This document shows positions 57,776 through 64,000 of a stretch of 64,000 bases of DNA, one piece after another. The position numbers were made by a program, and so were the translations under genes. The stretch is from positions 43,802 through 107,801 of IMG/VR virus record IMGVR_UViG_3300046777_001606; one strand, 5' to 3'. The stretch is from a virus. Positions within the stretch are counted from its first letter, which is position 1, and the number at the start of each line of letters is the position of its first letter. The notes under the pieces are model-generated. The model ran no database searches. It was not told where the DNA came from and saw only the letters and a program-made list of their open reading frames with translations.

Positions 57776-58634
57776 AACCCCATTACGTTACCCTGGCGGT
57801 AAGTCCCGTGCCTGCGAAAAGATGGGATCTTATTTCCCAGATCTTCGTAACTATGATGAGTTTAGAGAACCATTTCTTGGTGGGGGGAGTGTTGCAATTT
57901 ATATCACCAAAAAGTATCCTAGCCTAGATATTTGGGTGAATGACTTGTATGAACCTCTTGTAAATTTCTGGCAACAACTTCAAATGTTTGGTCCAGATAT
58001 GAAAGACAAACTTGTTGATCTTAAATCAAGGTATAACAATCCAGAATCCGCAAGAGAATTGTTTCTAACGAGTAAGGAGAAGATCAATGACCAAAGTTTG
58101 TCCAGTCTTGATCGTTCTGTGGCTTTCTATATTGTCAATAAGTGCTCTTTCAGTGGTCTCACAGAGAGCTCATCATTTTCAGAACAAGCTTCCCAAAACA
58201 ACTTCAGTTTGCGAGGGATCGAAAAATTGCCTGCGTATTCTACGTTAATCGAACATTGGCGTATAACTAATTACTCCTATGATTATCTGATGGATGGAAA
58301 CATGGGTGCTTTTATGTATCTCGATCCTCCTTATGATATTAAGGATAATCTCTATGGGAATAAGGGATCAATGCACAAAGGATTCGATCACGATAAGTTT
58401 GCTGCTGATTGCGACGCTAACAATATGGATCAGTTGATTAGTTATAACTCTGATCAACTTGTAAAAGACCGTTTTAAGAATTGGAATGCTGCGGAGTTTG
58501 ATCTGACTTATACGATGCGTTCTGCTGGTGAATATATGCGAGAGCAAAAGAAACGTAAAGAACTACTACTTTTTAATTATGGAATTGAAGGACTGGTTAA
58601 CCTCGATCAATTTTTCGAAACAGAATCTAATTGA
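57762..58634 (+). CDS. dam: DNA adenine methyltransferase (Dam, D12 class)
   Basis: This is an N6-adenine methyltransferase of the D12/Dam family, 290 residues (T4 Dam: 259). Family motifs are present in order: TPLRYPGGKSRACEKM near residue 6, SAM-binding REPFLGGGSVA near residue 35, a WVNDLYEPLVNFWQ segment near 58, the FYIVNKCSFSGL region near 126, and catalytic YLDPPYD near 186. Dam proteins of this family usually target GATC. Unusually it is embedded between gp44 and gp62 and overlaps gp62 by 56 bases. Methylation of phage DNA for protection or timing is inferred. Confidence 0.9.
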   Translation: MKSLKTPLRYPGGKSRACEKMGSYFPDLRNYDEFREPFLGGGSVAIYITKKYPSLDIWVNDLYEPLVNFWQQLQMFGPDMKDKLVDLKSRYNNPESARELFLTSKEKINDQSLSSLDRSVAFYIVNKCSFSGLTESSSFSEQASQNNFSLRGIEKLPAYSTLIEHWRITNYSYDYLMDGNMGAFMYLDPPYDIKDNLYGNKGSMHKGFDHDKFAADCDANNMDQLISYNSDQLVKDRFKNWNAAEFDLTYTMRSAGEYMREQKKRKELLLFNYGIEGLVNLDQFFETESN

Positions 58635-58959
58635 TGAAGACCCTTCGCTTGAGAAGGAATATGCTCCTTATATTATCAATCGTTGCCTTTCTGGGCACAT
58701 TGATTGTATTATGTTTGCTAATGAAATGAATCAATATCATTTCCTCCCAAAGAAGATGCAATATGACTTTTTTATAAATAGTCTGAGGAAAAAGAAGAGA
58801 TTTTCTCCCTGGCTCCGAAAAGATAAAGTCAAAGACTTAGAATGTATTAAACAATACTATGGTTATAGTAATGAAAAGGCATACCAAGCTTTGAAAATTT
58901 TATCAAAAGAACAAATTAATTTTATTAAATTGAAACTTGAAGTTGGAGGAACAAAATGA
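58579..58959 (+). CDS. gp62: Clamp loader small subunit gp62
   Basis: gp62 completes the gp44/gp62 clamp loader. The 126-residue product from ATG 58579 (T4: 187) has the pattern MELKDWLTSINFSKQNLIDE, then YAPYIINRCLSGHIDCIMFA, EMNQYHFLPKKMQYDFFINS and KKRFSPWLRK, with alignment to T4 gp62 IIGAINNKT..., NALSQFPECMPAVYAMN... and KRYGKWAK. It starts inside dam (56-base overlap) and overlaps regA by 4 bases. An ATG at 58528 would add 17 residues of dam-frame overlap and is less likely. The protein is short relative to T4, as in other cyanophages. Confidence 0.86.
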   Translation: MELKDWLTSINFSKQNLIDEDPSLEKEYAPYIINRCLSGHIDCIMFANEMNQYHFLPKKMQYDFFINSLRKKKRFSPWLRKDKVKDLECIKQYYGYSNEKAYQALKILSKEQINFIKLKLEVGGTK

Positions 58960-59396
58960 CTACTGCTACGGTAGAACCTGAAGTTACTTGGTCTCAAGAC
59001 CAAATGATCGAGGTAATTCTTAATGAACCAGACGATTTTCTTAAAGTTCGTGAGACTTTAACTCGTATTGGAGTTGCATCGCGTAAGGAGAAAAAACTCT
59101 ATCAGTCCTGTCATATTTTGCATAAGCAGGGTAAGTATTATATTGTTCACTTTAAGGAACTATTTGCCCTTGACGGTAAACATGCAAATCTTACCGTAAA
59201 TGATGTTCAGCGTCGTAATAGAATTATTAGATTACTTCTTGATTGGGGACTTGTTACTATAGTGAAAGAAAGTGCTGTAACGGATATTGCACCACTTAAT
59301 CAAATCAAAGTTCTTGCTTATAAAGAAAAAAATGATTGGGTTTTAGAGCAAAAATACAATATTGGTAAAAAAGGAAAAGCAAAGGATAGTGAGTGA
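58956..59396 (+). CDS. regA: Translational repressor RegA
   Basis: RegA represses translation of early mRNAs by binding near their start codons. The 146-residue protein (T4: 122) contains MIEVILNEPDDFLKVRETLT near residue 17, followed by RIGVASRKEKKLYQSCHILH, KQGKYYIVHFKELFALDG, and LLLDWGLVTIV, which align almost residue by residue with T4 RegA (KPEDFLKVKETLTRMGIA..., LYQSCHILQKKGLYYIVHFKE). It has an extra N-terminal segment of about 16 residues. It overlaps gp62 by ATGA and the oxygenase by 8 bases. Firm. Confidence 0.95.
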   Translation: MTTATVEPEVTWSQDQMIEVILNEPDDFLKVRETLTRIGVASRKEKKLYQSCHILHKQGKYYIVHFKELFALDGKHANLTVNDVQRRNRIIRLLLDWGLVTIVKESAVTDIAPLNQIKVLAYKEKNDWVLEQKYNIGKKGKAKDSE

Positions 59397-59895
59397 TTCT
59401 GTTAAAATCATTGATAATTTTTTAACAATAGAATATTTTAATTATATAAAGCAAGAAATATTTAACAATAATTTTCCTTGGTATTGTGATACGGTTTTAG
59501 AACCACCTCTTCAATTATGTGAAGATAAAGATAATACATTTTTCTGCCATCTTCTCTATATTAATAGAAGATCTAAAAGCAATTATTTTCATGTCTTTGA
59601 GCAGTTGTTTGATACTTTGGATATTAAATCTTTAATTAGAGCAAAATTAAATTTATACCCAAGAACAAATTTAATAGTTGAGCATGGATACCACCAAGAT
59701 AATGATTTTTGTGGTAGTAAGAGCGCAATTTTATATTTGAATAGTTCTGATGGTTATACTAAATTTAGAGATTTAAATAAAATTATTGAATCAAAGGAAA
59801 ATAGAATTATAATTTTTGATTCACAACTCTGGCATACATCAAGTACATGTACTGATACTAGTACAAGAGTGAATCTTAATATTAATTATTTTTAA
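59389..59895 (+). CDS. 2OG-Fe(II) oxygenase (second copy)
   Basis: This is a paralogue of the oxygenase at 55895. I chose GTG 59389, giving MSDSVKIIDNFLTIEYFNYI (168 residues); the only upstream start is a TTG inside regA. The metal-binding HxD is HQD in HGYHQDNDF near residue 103, the distal His is in SQLWHTSST near residue 148, and the C-terminal Arg is in STRVNLNINYF. The N-terminal IDNFLT..Y..Y and WY pattern matches the first copy. It lies between regA and hsp20. The substrate is unknown. Confidence 0.76.
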   Translation: MSDSVKIIDNFLTIEYFNYIKQEIFNNNFPWYCDTVLEPPLQLCEDKDNTFFCHLLYINRRSKSNYFHVFEQLFDTLDIKSLIRAKLNLYPRTNLIVEHGYHQDNDFCGSKSAILYLNSSDGYTKFRDLNKIIESKENRIIIFDSQLWHTSSTCTDTSTRVNLNINYF

Positions 59896-59899
59896 GACA

Positions 59900-59906
59900 A
59901 TAAATA
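59900..59906 (+). promoter_or_regulatory. Late promoter-like ATAAATA after the oxygenase
   Basis: ACAATAAATATA lies 4 bases after the oxygenase stop. It directly precedes two hairpins, so its role is unclear. Confidence 0.35.
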
Positions 59907-59911
59907 TATTT

Positions 59912-59931
59912 GAGACCTTTCGTGCGGTCTC
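59912..59931 (+). other. RNA hairpin (GAGACC/GGTCTC)
   Basis: GAGACC (59912-59917) pairs perfectly with GGTCTC (59926-59931) around TTTCGTGC. It has no T-run, so it is not a standard terminator; it may stabilise RNA or act with the next hairpin. Confidence 0.55.
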
Positions 59932-59955
59932 TACAAAAGTCGGAACACCCTAAAA

Positions 59956-59987
59956 AGAGGTTCGGTTTTTACCGTTCCTCTCTTTTT
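59956..59987 (+). terminator. Rho-independent terminator before hsp20
   Basis: AGAGG-TT-CGGT pairs with ACCG-TT-CCTCT around a TTTT loop (two U-U mismatches), followed by a C and TTTTT. A TTAAATA late-like motif follows at 59998-60004, upstream of hsp20. Confidence 0.75.
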
Positions 59988-60062
59988 CGTTTTATGGTTA
60001 AATAATAATGGATGCCGAAAGGGTCCACAAAACACAAACTCGCTTTAAAAGGAGCTACTAAA

Positions 60063-60497
60063 ATGACTAATCTTACACGTTATACTGCTGCGGATCTTCC
60101 TACTCTAATGGATAAGATCACACGCAATAGCATTGGACTTGATGAATATTTTGATCGTTTATTCACGATTCACGAAACAACTTCTAATTATCCACCATAC
60201 AACTTGGTTCAAGTTAGTAATGTAGAGTCAAGACTGGAACTAGCACTTGCTGGATTTAAGAAAAAAGAAGTTTTTGTTTATACTCAAGATGGTAAACTCT
60301 TTATCGAAGGTCAAAAAGAAGATAAGGAGACAGACACTAGGTATGTTCACAAAGGTCTGGCTCAACGGTCATTTACACGTTCCTGGACGCTCTCTGATGA
60401 TACGGAAGTTCGATCAGTTGATTTTGAGGATGGGCTTTTGACAGTTACTCTTGGTAGAATTGTTCCTGATCATCATAAGAGGAAAGATTATCTCTAA
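60063..60497 (+). CDS. hsp20: Small heat-shock protein Hsp20
   Basis: This is a chaperone of the alpha-crystallin type, common in T4-like cyanophages and absent from T4. From ATG 60063 it has 144 residues; a strong AAAAGGAG ribosome-binding site lies just upstream and supports this start over ATG 60012. The alpha-crystallin domain spans about residues 40-135 (NYPPYNLVQVSNVESRLELA, GFKKKEVFVYTQDGKLFIEG, VHKGLAQRSFTRSWTLSDDT, VDFEDGLLTVTLG), including the family's conserved GLLTVTL strand. A C-terminal I-x-I motif is not evident. A TTAAATA motif and terminator lie upstream. Its stop codon lies in a late promoter for the next gene. Confidence 0.92.
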   Translation: MTNLTRYTAADLPTLMDKITRNSIGLDEYFDRLFTIHETTSNYPPYNLVQVSNVESRLELALAGFKKKEVFVYTQDGKLFIEGQKEDKETDTRYVHKGLAQRSFTRSWTLSDDTEVRSVDFEDGLLTVTLGRIVPDHHKRKDYL

Positions 60498-60500
60498 ATA
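60494..60500 (+). promoter_or_regulatory. Late promoter CTAAATA over the hsp20 stop codon
   Basis: TCTCTAAATAAAAATAAAA contains the hsp20 TAA stop (60495-60497) and lies 10 bases before the ATG at 60510. It is an exact CTAAATA match next to a gene with a structural-type N-terminus. Confidence 0.6.
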
Positions 60501-60509
60501 AAAATAAAA

Positions 60510-60677
60510 ATGAAATCTTTCCGCCAGTTTTTTAATGAAGTAAAAACGATTGCATATCCTGCAGCAAAACCACATAAAGTTTATCGTAAGGGAAAAGTGA
60601 CTAATGTTGGTTCTGGTAGGGCAGTCCCAATTAATCCTGGAAGTGGTGCTGGTGATGGGGGAGGTGACGGAGAATAA
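60510..60677 (+). CDS. Candidate internal head peptide with capsid-targeting N-terminus
   Basis: This 55-residue protein begins MKSFRQFFNEVKTIA, almost the same as the N-terminus of the protein at 30891 (MKSFQQFMSES) and close to the T4 internal-protein capsid-targeting sequence MKTYQEFIAE. A basic middle (AKPHKVYRKGKVTNVGSGRA) follows and then a Gly/Asp-rich tail (GSGAGDGGGDGE). If gp21 cuts after the Glu, a basic 45-residue peptide would remain in the head. It is driven by a late promoter although its neighbours are early genes. It has no recognised homologue in T4 beyond the targeting segment. Confidence 0.6.
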   Translation: MKSFRQFFNEVKTIAYPAAKPHKVYRKGKVTNVGSGRAVPINPGSGAGDGGGDGE

Positions 60678-60700
60678 ATACTTGCGAATATCGTCGGCGC

Positions 60701-60743
60701 GAGGAGTACCTGGCAAAATCCAGGTTGACTCCTCCATTTTTTT
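60701..60743 (+). terminator. Rho-independent terminator before the PW-motif genes
   Basis: GAGGAGT-A-CCTGG (60701-60713) pairs with CCAGG-TTG-ACTCCTC (60720-60734) around CAAAAT, followed by CA and seven T residues. It has 12 paired bases with one asymmetric bulge. Confidence 0.9.
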
Positions 60744-60753
60744 GTAGTATATT
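60725..60753 (+). promoter_or_regulatory. Sigma-70 promoter overlapping the terminator
   Basis: TTGACT (60725-60730), a 17-base spacer and TATATT (60748-60753) match a consensus promoter. The -35 is part of the right arm of the terminator stem. It serves the two PW-motif genes and gp43. Confidence 0.72.
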
Positions 60754-60774
60754 TGGTAGAGGTATGTAAAATTT

Positions 60775-61146
60775 ATGACTATAAAATTGTCTGTTCTAAA
60801 ATCTGGGGAGAGACTAATTGCTGATATAAAAGAAGCAATTGTCGATGATAAACCAGTGACTTATATTTTTGAAAATCCTTGTTTAGTTTCCATTGAAAAT
60901 AGACAATATAAAATTTCAGATTCTGACGAAGAAAATGTAGAAACTAAAATTGGAATTTCTCTTTATCCTTGGCCAACTTTTTCTAAAGATAAAGTCATAC
61001 CAGTTCCTCTTGATTGGGTTGTTACCGTAGTCGAACCCACAGATGATCTTAAGCAAATGTACGAAAGGGATGTTTTAACTCATGGAAGAAAAGAAATTGA
61101 AGATCTTAGTTCTACAGAACAAGACGATTCTTCTGACGCAAATTGA
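60775..61146 (+). CDS. Small PW-motif protein (copy 2)
   Basis: This 123-residue protein reads MTIKLSVLKSGERLIADIKE, then VTYIFENPCLVSIENRQYKI, then IGISLYPWPTFSKDKVIPVP and WVVTVVEPTDDLKQMY. The order of the KSGE strand, the ENP turn, the PW motif and the VVTVVEP strand matches the genes at 45735 and 61082. It is the first gene after a strong terminator/promoter junction, upstream of gp43, and overlaps the next gene by 65 bases in another frame. A small beta-barrel fold is guessed; the function is unknown. Confidence 0.7.
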   Translation: MTIKLSVLKSGERLIADIKEAIVDDKPVTYIFENPCLVSIENRQYKISDSDEENVETKIGISLYPWPTFSKDKVIPVPLDWVVTVVEPTDDLKQMYERDVLTHGRKEIEDLSSTEQDDSSDAN

Positions 61147-61360
61147 AGAGATTGGTGCTGATATTGGCGAACCAGATTGTAAACTTATAGAACCATTCTT
61201 AATTAAAGAATCTGAAATATCGGATACAACTTTAACTATGGAACCTTGGTTAGTATCTTATACAGATCAGAATACTTTCATGCTCCATTCTGATAAAATT
61301 TTAACCATTGCTGATCCTAATTCCAGACTTCTAAACCTTTATAAAGACTTGACTAAGTAA
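61082..61360 (+). CDS. Small PW-motif protein (copy 3), next to gp43
   Basis: This 92-residue protein starts within the preceding gene (65-base overlap), and its stop overlaps the gp43 ATG by one base. LKILVLQNKTILLTQIEEIG, then KLIEPFLIKESEI, TTLTMEPWLVSYTDQNTFML and DKILTIADPNSRLLNLY follow the same strand-ENP/IEP-PW-I-x-T order as its two paralogues, but the KxGE motif is lost. Its location directly before the DNA polymerase suggests co-expression with it. The function is unknown. Confidence 0.68.
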   Translation: MEEKKLKILVLQNKTILLTQIEEIGADIGEPDCKLIEPFLIKESEISDTTLTMEPWLVSYTDQNTFMLHSDKILTIADPNSRLLNLYKDLTK

Positions 61361-63855
61361 TGAGATTTTATACCAATGTGCAAATGATCGGGAACAAGTT
61401 TCTCGTTCGTGGTTATGAAAATGGTCAACATGTAATGTTTAAAGAAGAATATCATCCAACATTGTTTGTAAAGTCTTCTAAAAATACAAAATATAAAACC
61501 TTAGATGGGGAGTATGTAGATCCAATTAATCCTGGATATGTATCTGACTGTAGAGAATTTTATAAAAGATATGATGGGGTAGAAGGATTTAAAATTTATG
61601 GTAACGACAGATATATTTGCCAGTATATCTCGGACAAATATCCTGAGGAAGAAATTAAATTTGATATTAATAAAATTAAGTTAATTACAGTAGATATTGA
61701 GGTTTCTGCCGAACAAGGATTTCCCGATGCAAATTCATGTTCAGAAGAAATTCTGACTATTACTATTCAGGATTATTCTACTAAAAATATTGTTACTTGG
61801 GGAGTTAAGCCATTTAATAATACTCAGGCAAACGTAAAGTACATTTGTTGCGATAGTGAAAGAAATCTTCTTTTGAGTTTTCTTAATTTTTGGATAGAAA
61901 ACACTCCAGAAGTAATCACTGGATGGAATATTCAACTTTATGATATCCCATATATTTGTGGGAGACTTTATAGAGTTTTGGGTGAGAAGACAATGAAGAA
62001 ATTTTCTCCTTGGGGATTAGTTACAGAAGGGGAAATTTACATCAATGGTAGAAGGCATACAACATATGATGTTGGTGGTATTACTCAATTAGATTATCTT
62101 GATTTATATAAAAAGTTTACATATAAAGCTCAAGAATCTTATCGCCTTGATTATATTGCCGAAGTCGAACTCGGACAGAAAAAATTAGATCACTCTGAGT
62201 TTGATACGTTTAAAGATTTTTACACTAATGGGTGGCAAAAATTTGTTGAATATAACATTCGAGACGTAGAACTTGTAGACCGTTTAGAAGATAAAATGAA
62301 GCTCATCGAACTAGCCATTACCATGGCTTTTGATGCTAAGTTGAATTTTAGTGATGTGTTCTATCAAGTTAGAATGTGGGATAATATTATCTACAACTAT
62401 TTGAAAAAAAGGAACATTGTTATTCCTCCTAAGGTTAGATCTGCAAAAGATGAAAAATACGCTGGAGCATATGTAAAAGAACCAAAACCTGGTGTTTATG
62501 ATTGGGTTGTTAATTTTGACCTCAATTCTCTGTATCCACATCTCATTATGATGTACAATGTTTCTCCAGAAACCTTAATTGACGATAAACACCCAACAAT
62601 TAGTGTAGATAAAATTCTCAATCAAGAATTGACTTTTGAGATGTATAAAGATTATGCAGTGTGTGCAAATGGGGCAATGTTCCGCAAGGACGTTCGTGGA
62701 TTTCTTCCAGAACTAATGGAAAAAATGTACAATGAACGAGTCATCTTCAAGAAAAAGATGATCGAGGCAAAAAAACAATACGAAAAAACCCCAACAAAAA
62801 ATCTTGAAAAGGAAATTGCTCGATGCAATAACATTCAAATGGCAAAAAAGATTTCTTTGAATTCTGCTTATGGTGCTATTGGAAATCAATATTTTCGGTA
62901 TTATAAACTTGAAAACGCAGAAGCAATCACTCTTTCGGGTCAGGTAGCGATTCGGTGGATTGAAAATAAGATGAATGCCTATCTCAATAAAATTCTCAAA
63001 ACTGACGGAGTAGATTATGTTATTGCTTCAGATACTGACTCTATCTATCTTAATATGGGTCCTCTGGTTGAAAGTGTATACAAGGGAAGAGAGAAAACTA
63101 CTCAAAGCGTTGTTTCGTTCCTTGATAAGGTCGCTAAAGTGGAACTTGAAAAGTATATTGAAGGTTGCTACCAAGAACTGGCGGACTATGTGAATGCTTA
63201 TGACCAGAAGATGCAGATGAAGCGTGAGAACATTGCCGAGCGTGGAATCTGGACTGCTAAGAAGCGTTATATTCTCAATGTTTGGGATAGTGAAGGTGTT
63301 CGTTATGAAGAACCTAAGCTCAAGATGATGGGTATTGAGGCAGTTAAATCTTCTACACCAGCACCTTGTCGCAAAATGATTAAGGATGGGCTCAAGTTGA
63401 TGATGAATGGTACTGAAGATGATGTAATTAATTTCATAGATAAGTGTCGTGGGGAATTTAAAAATCTTCGCCCAGAGGAAGTAGCTTTTCCCAGGACTGC
63501 ATCAGACGTTCAAAAATATTCCTCTACTTCGAACATTTATGCACCCAAAACTCCTATCCAAGTTCGTGGAGCACTTCTTTTTAATCATTACATTAAACAA
63601 AATAAACTTACGAACAAATATTCTTTAATTCAAAATGGGGAGAAGGTTAAATTTATTTTTTTAAAAAAACCAAATCCAATTCATGAAAATGTAATTTCTT
63701 TTATTCAAGATTTTCCTAAAGAACTTAATCTTGACAAATATATAGATTATGACTTACAATTTGAGAAAAGTTTTGTAGAACCTCTAAAAGCAATCTTAGA
63801 TGCAATTGGATGGAAAGTTGAAAAAATGACTAATTTAGATTCTTTCTTTGTATGA
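61360..63855 (+). CDS. gp43: DNA polymerase gp43
   Basis: This is the replicative family B DNA polymerase, 831 residues (T4: 898). The 3'-5' exonuclease DxE is in LITVDIEVSAE near residue 110. Polymerase motif A is NFDLNSLYPHLIMMYN near residue 385, motif B KKISLNSAYGAIGN near 496, and motif C IASDTDSIYLN near 555, with the catalytic DTD. The C-terminal WKVEKMTNLDSFFV corresponds to the gp45-binding tail (T4 ends ...SLDFLF). It overlaps the next gene by 4 bases. Firm. Confidence 0.97.
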   Translation: MRFYTNVQMIGNKFLVRGYENGQHVMFKEEYHPTLFVKSSKNTKYKTLDGEYVDPINPGYVSDCREFYKRYDGVEGFKIYGNDRYICQYISDKYPEEEIKFDINKIKLITVDIEVSAEQGFPDANSCSEEILTITIQDYSTKNIVTWGVKPFNNTQANVKYICCDSERNLLLSFLNFWIENTPEVITGWNIQLYDIPYICGRLYRVLGEKTMKKFSPWGLVTEGEIYINGRRHTTYDVGGITQLDYLDLYKKFTYKAQESYRLDYIAEVELGQKKLDHSEFDTFKDFYTNGWQKFVEYNIRDVELVDRLEDKMKLIELAITMAFDAKLNFSDVFYQVRMWDNIIYNYLKKRNIVIPPKVRSAKDEKYAGAYVKEPKPGVYDWVVNFDLNSLYPHLIMMYNVSPETLIDDKHPTISVDKILNQELTFEMYKDYAVCANGAMFRKDVRGFLPELMEKMYNERVIFKKKMIEAKKQYEKTPTKNLEKEIARCNNIQMAKKISLNSAYGAIGNQYFRYYKLENAEAITLSGQVAIRWIENKMNAYLNKILKTDGVDYVIASDTDSIYLNMGPLVESVYKGREKTTQSVVSFLDKVAKVELEKYIEGCYQELADYVNAYDQKMQMKRENIAERGIWTAKKRYILNVWDSEGVRYEEPKLKMMGIEAVKSSTPAPCRKMIKDGLKLMMNGTEDDVINFIDKCRGEFKNLRPEEVAFPRTASDVQKYSSTSNIYAPKTPIQVRGALLFNHYIKQNKLTNKYSLIQNGEKVKFIFLKKPNPIHENVISFIQDFPKELNLDKYIDYDLQFEKSFVEPLKAILDAIGWKVEKMTNLDSFFV

Positions 63856-64000
63856 TTCTTAATTTATTTTCTAATCAAATATGGAAAGTCAATCTAGATA
63901 TAGAAAAAGAATTTAGAGATAATCTATTAAATCAAATAAATCTAGATTACAAAAAAAATCAGGAAATTAAAAAACCAGATTGGAACTGTAATGTTTATAC
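63852..64000 (+). CDS. Partial gene downstream of gp43, possible 2OG-Fe(II) oxygenase
   Basis: This ORF starts with an ATGA overlap with gp43 and runs off the window edge. The first residues, MILNLFSNQIWKVNLDIEKE, followed by KKPDWNCNVYT, resemble the N-termini of a phage 2OG-Fe(II) oxygenase type (F..PIWK..L start and a DWNCNVYTS-like segment). The catalytic part is outside the window, so the family call is tentative. Confidence 0.45.
   Translation, partial: MILNLFSNQIWKVNLDIEKEFRDNLLNQINLDYKKNQEIKKPDWNCNVY

Noticed and set aside
60012-60062. Upstream ATG extending hsp20 by 17 residues
   Set aside because: A strong AAAAGGAG ribosome-binding site lies inside this stretch just before the ATG at 60063, and the extension adds no family sequence.
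1-64000. tRNA genes, photosynthesis genes (psbA, psbD, hli), integrase or transposase
   Set aside because: I looked for these because they are common in cyanophages or as mobile elements. No convincing cloverleaf or protein motif was found, although tRNAs cannot be excluded by eye.

Overview
The window is a contiguous block of the genome of a lytic T4-like myovirus that infects marine cyanobacteria (a Prochlorococcus or Synechococcus cyanomyovirus). The evidence is the order of T4 core genes on a single strand (gp8, gp13-gp14-gp15-gp16, gp17-gp18-gp19-gp20-gp67-gp21-gp22-gp23-gp3-uvsY-uvsW-gp55-gp47-gp46-gp45-gp44-gp62-regA-gp43), the AT-rich base composition, and genes typical of cyanophages: a cobS-type AAA+ ATPase, a DUF3110 protein between gp47 and gp46, an hsp20, a DUF4815-type giant baseplate protein and collagen-like fibres. 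Every gene I can support is on the + strand. I see no photosynthesis gene, tRNA, integrase or transposase.

Layout. Positions 1-13361 hold baseplate, neck, tail-completion and small terminase genes (gp8, a 2547-residue DUF4815 protein, gp13-gp16). Positions 13374-32483 are a roughly 19 kb accessory structural island inserted between gp16 and gp17. It holds fibre-like proteins with LamG, beta-helix and collagen-like parts, two paralogous virion proteins, a beta-propeller glycosidase-like gene, a GT25-TPR-FkbM fusion, and a candidate internal protein. Positions 32490-43839 are the packaging and head/tail operon (gp17 to gp23, then gp3). Positions 43836-49737 carry recombination and late-transcription genes (uvsY, uvsW, gp55, gp47, gp46). 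Positions 49739-54690 hold an epimerase, a VWA/HExxH protein, a cobS-like AAA+ gene and a DUF3310 gene. Positions 54714-64000 are the replisome (gp45, gp44, gp62, regA, gp43), interleaved with Dam methylase, two complete and one partial 2OG-Fe(II) oxygenase genes, hsp20 and small genes.

Regulation can be read in the sequence. Late genes carry a TATAAATA/CTAAATA -10 element, the class of motif used by the gp55 sigma factor encoded here. Several of these elements are built over the TAA stop codon of the preceding gene. Early genes sit behind sigma-70-like promoters, four of which directly follow or overlap a rho-independent terminator.

Most interesting points: small modules shared between otherwise unrelated neck, baseplate and fibre proteins; two short proteins with a T4 internal-protein-like capsid-targeting N-terminus (MKSFxQFxxE), one of them driven by a late promoter inside the early region; three small paralogous proteins with a conserved PW motif near gp55 and gp43; a VWA-metalloprotease-like/AAA+ pair; and late promoters embedded in stop codons. 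All family assignments are from reading the sequence and memory of the families. No database search was run.
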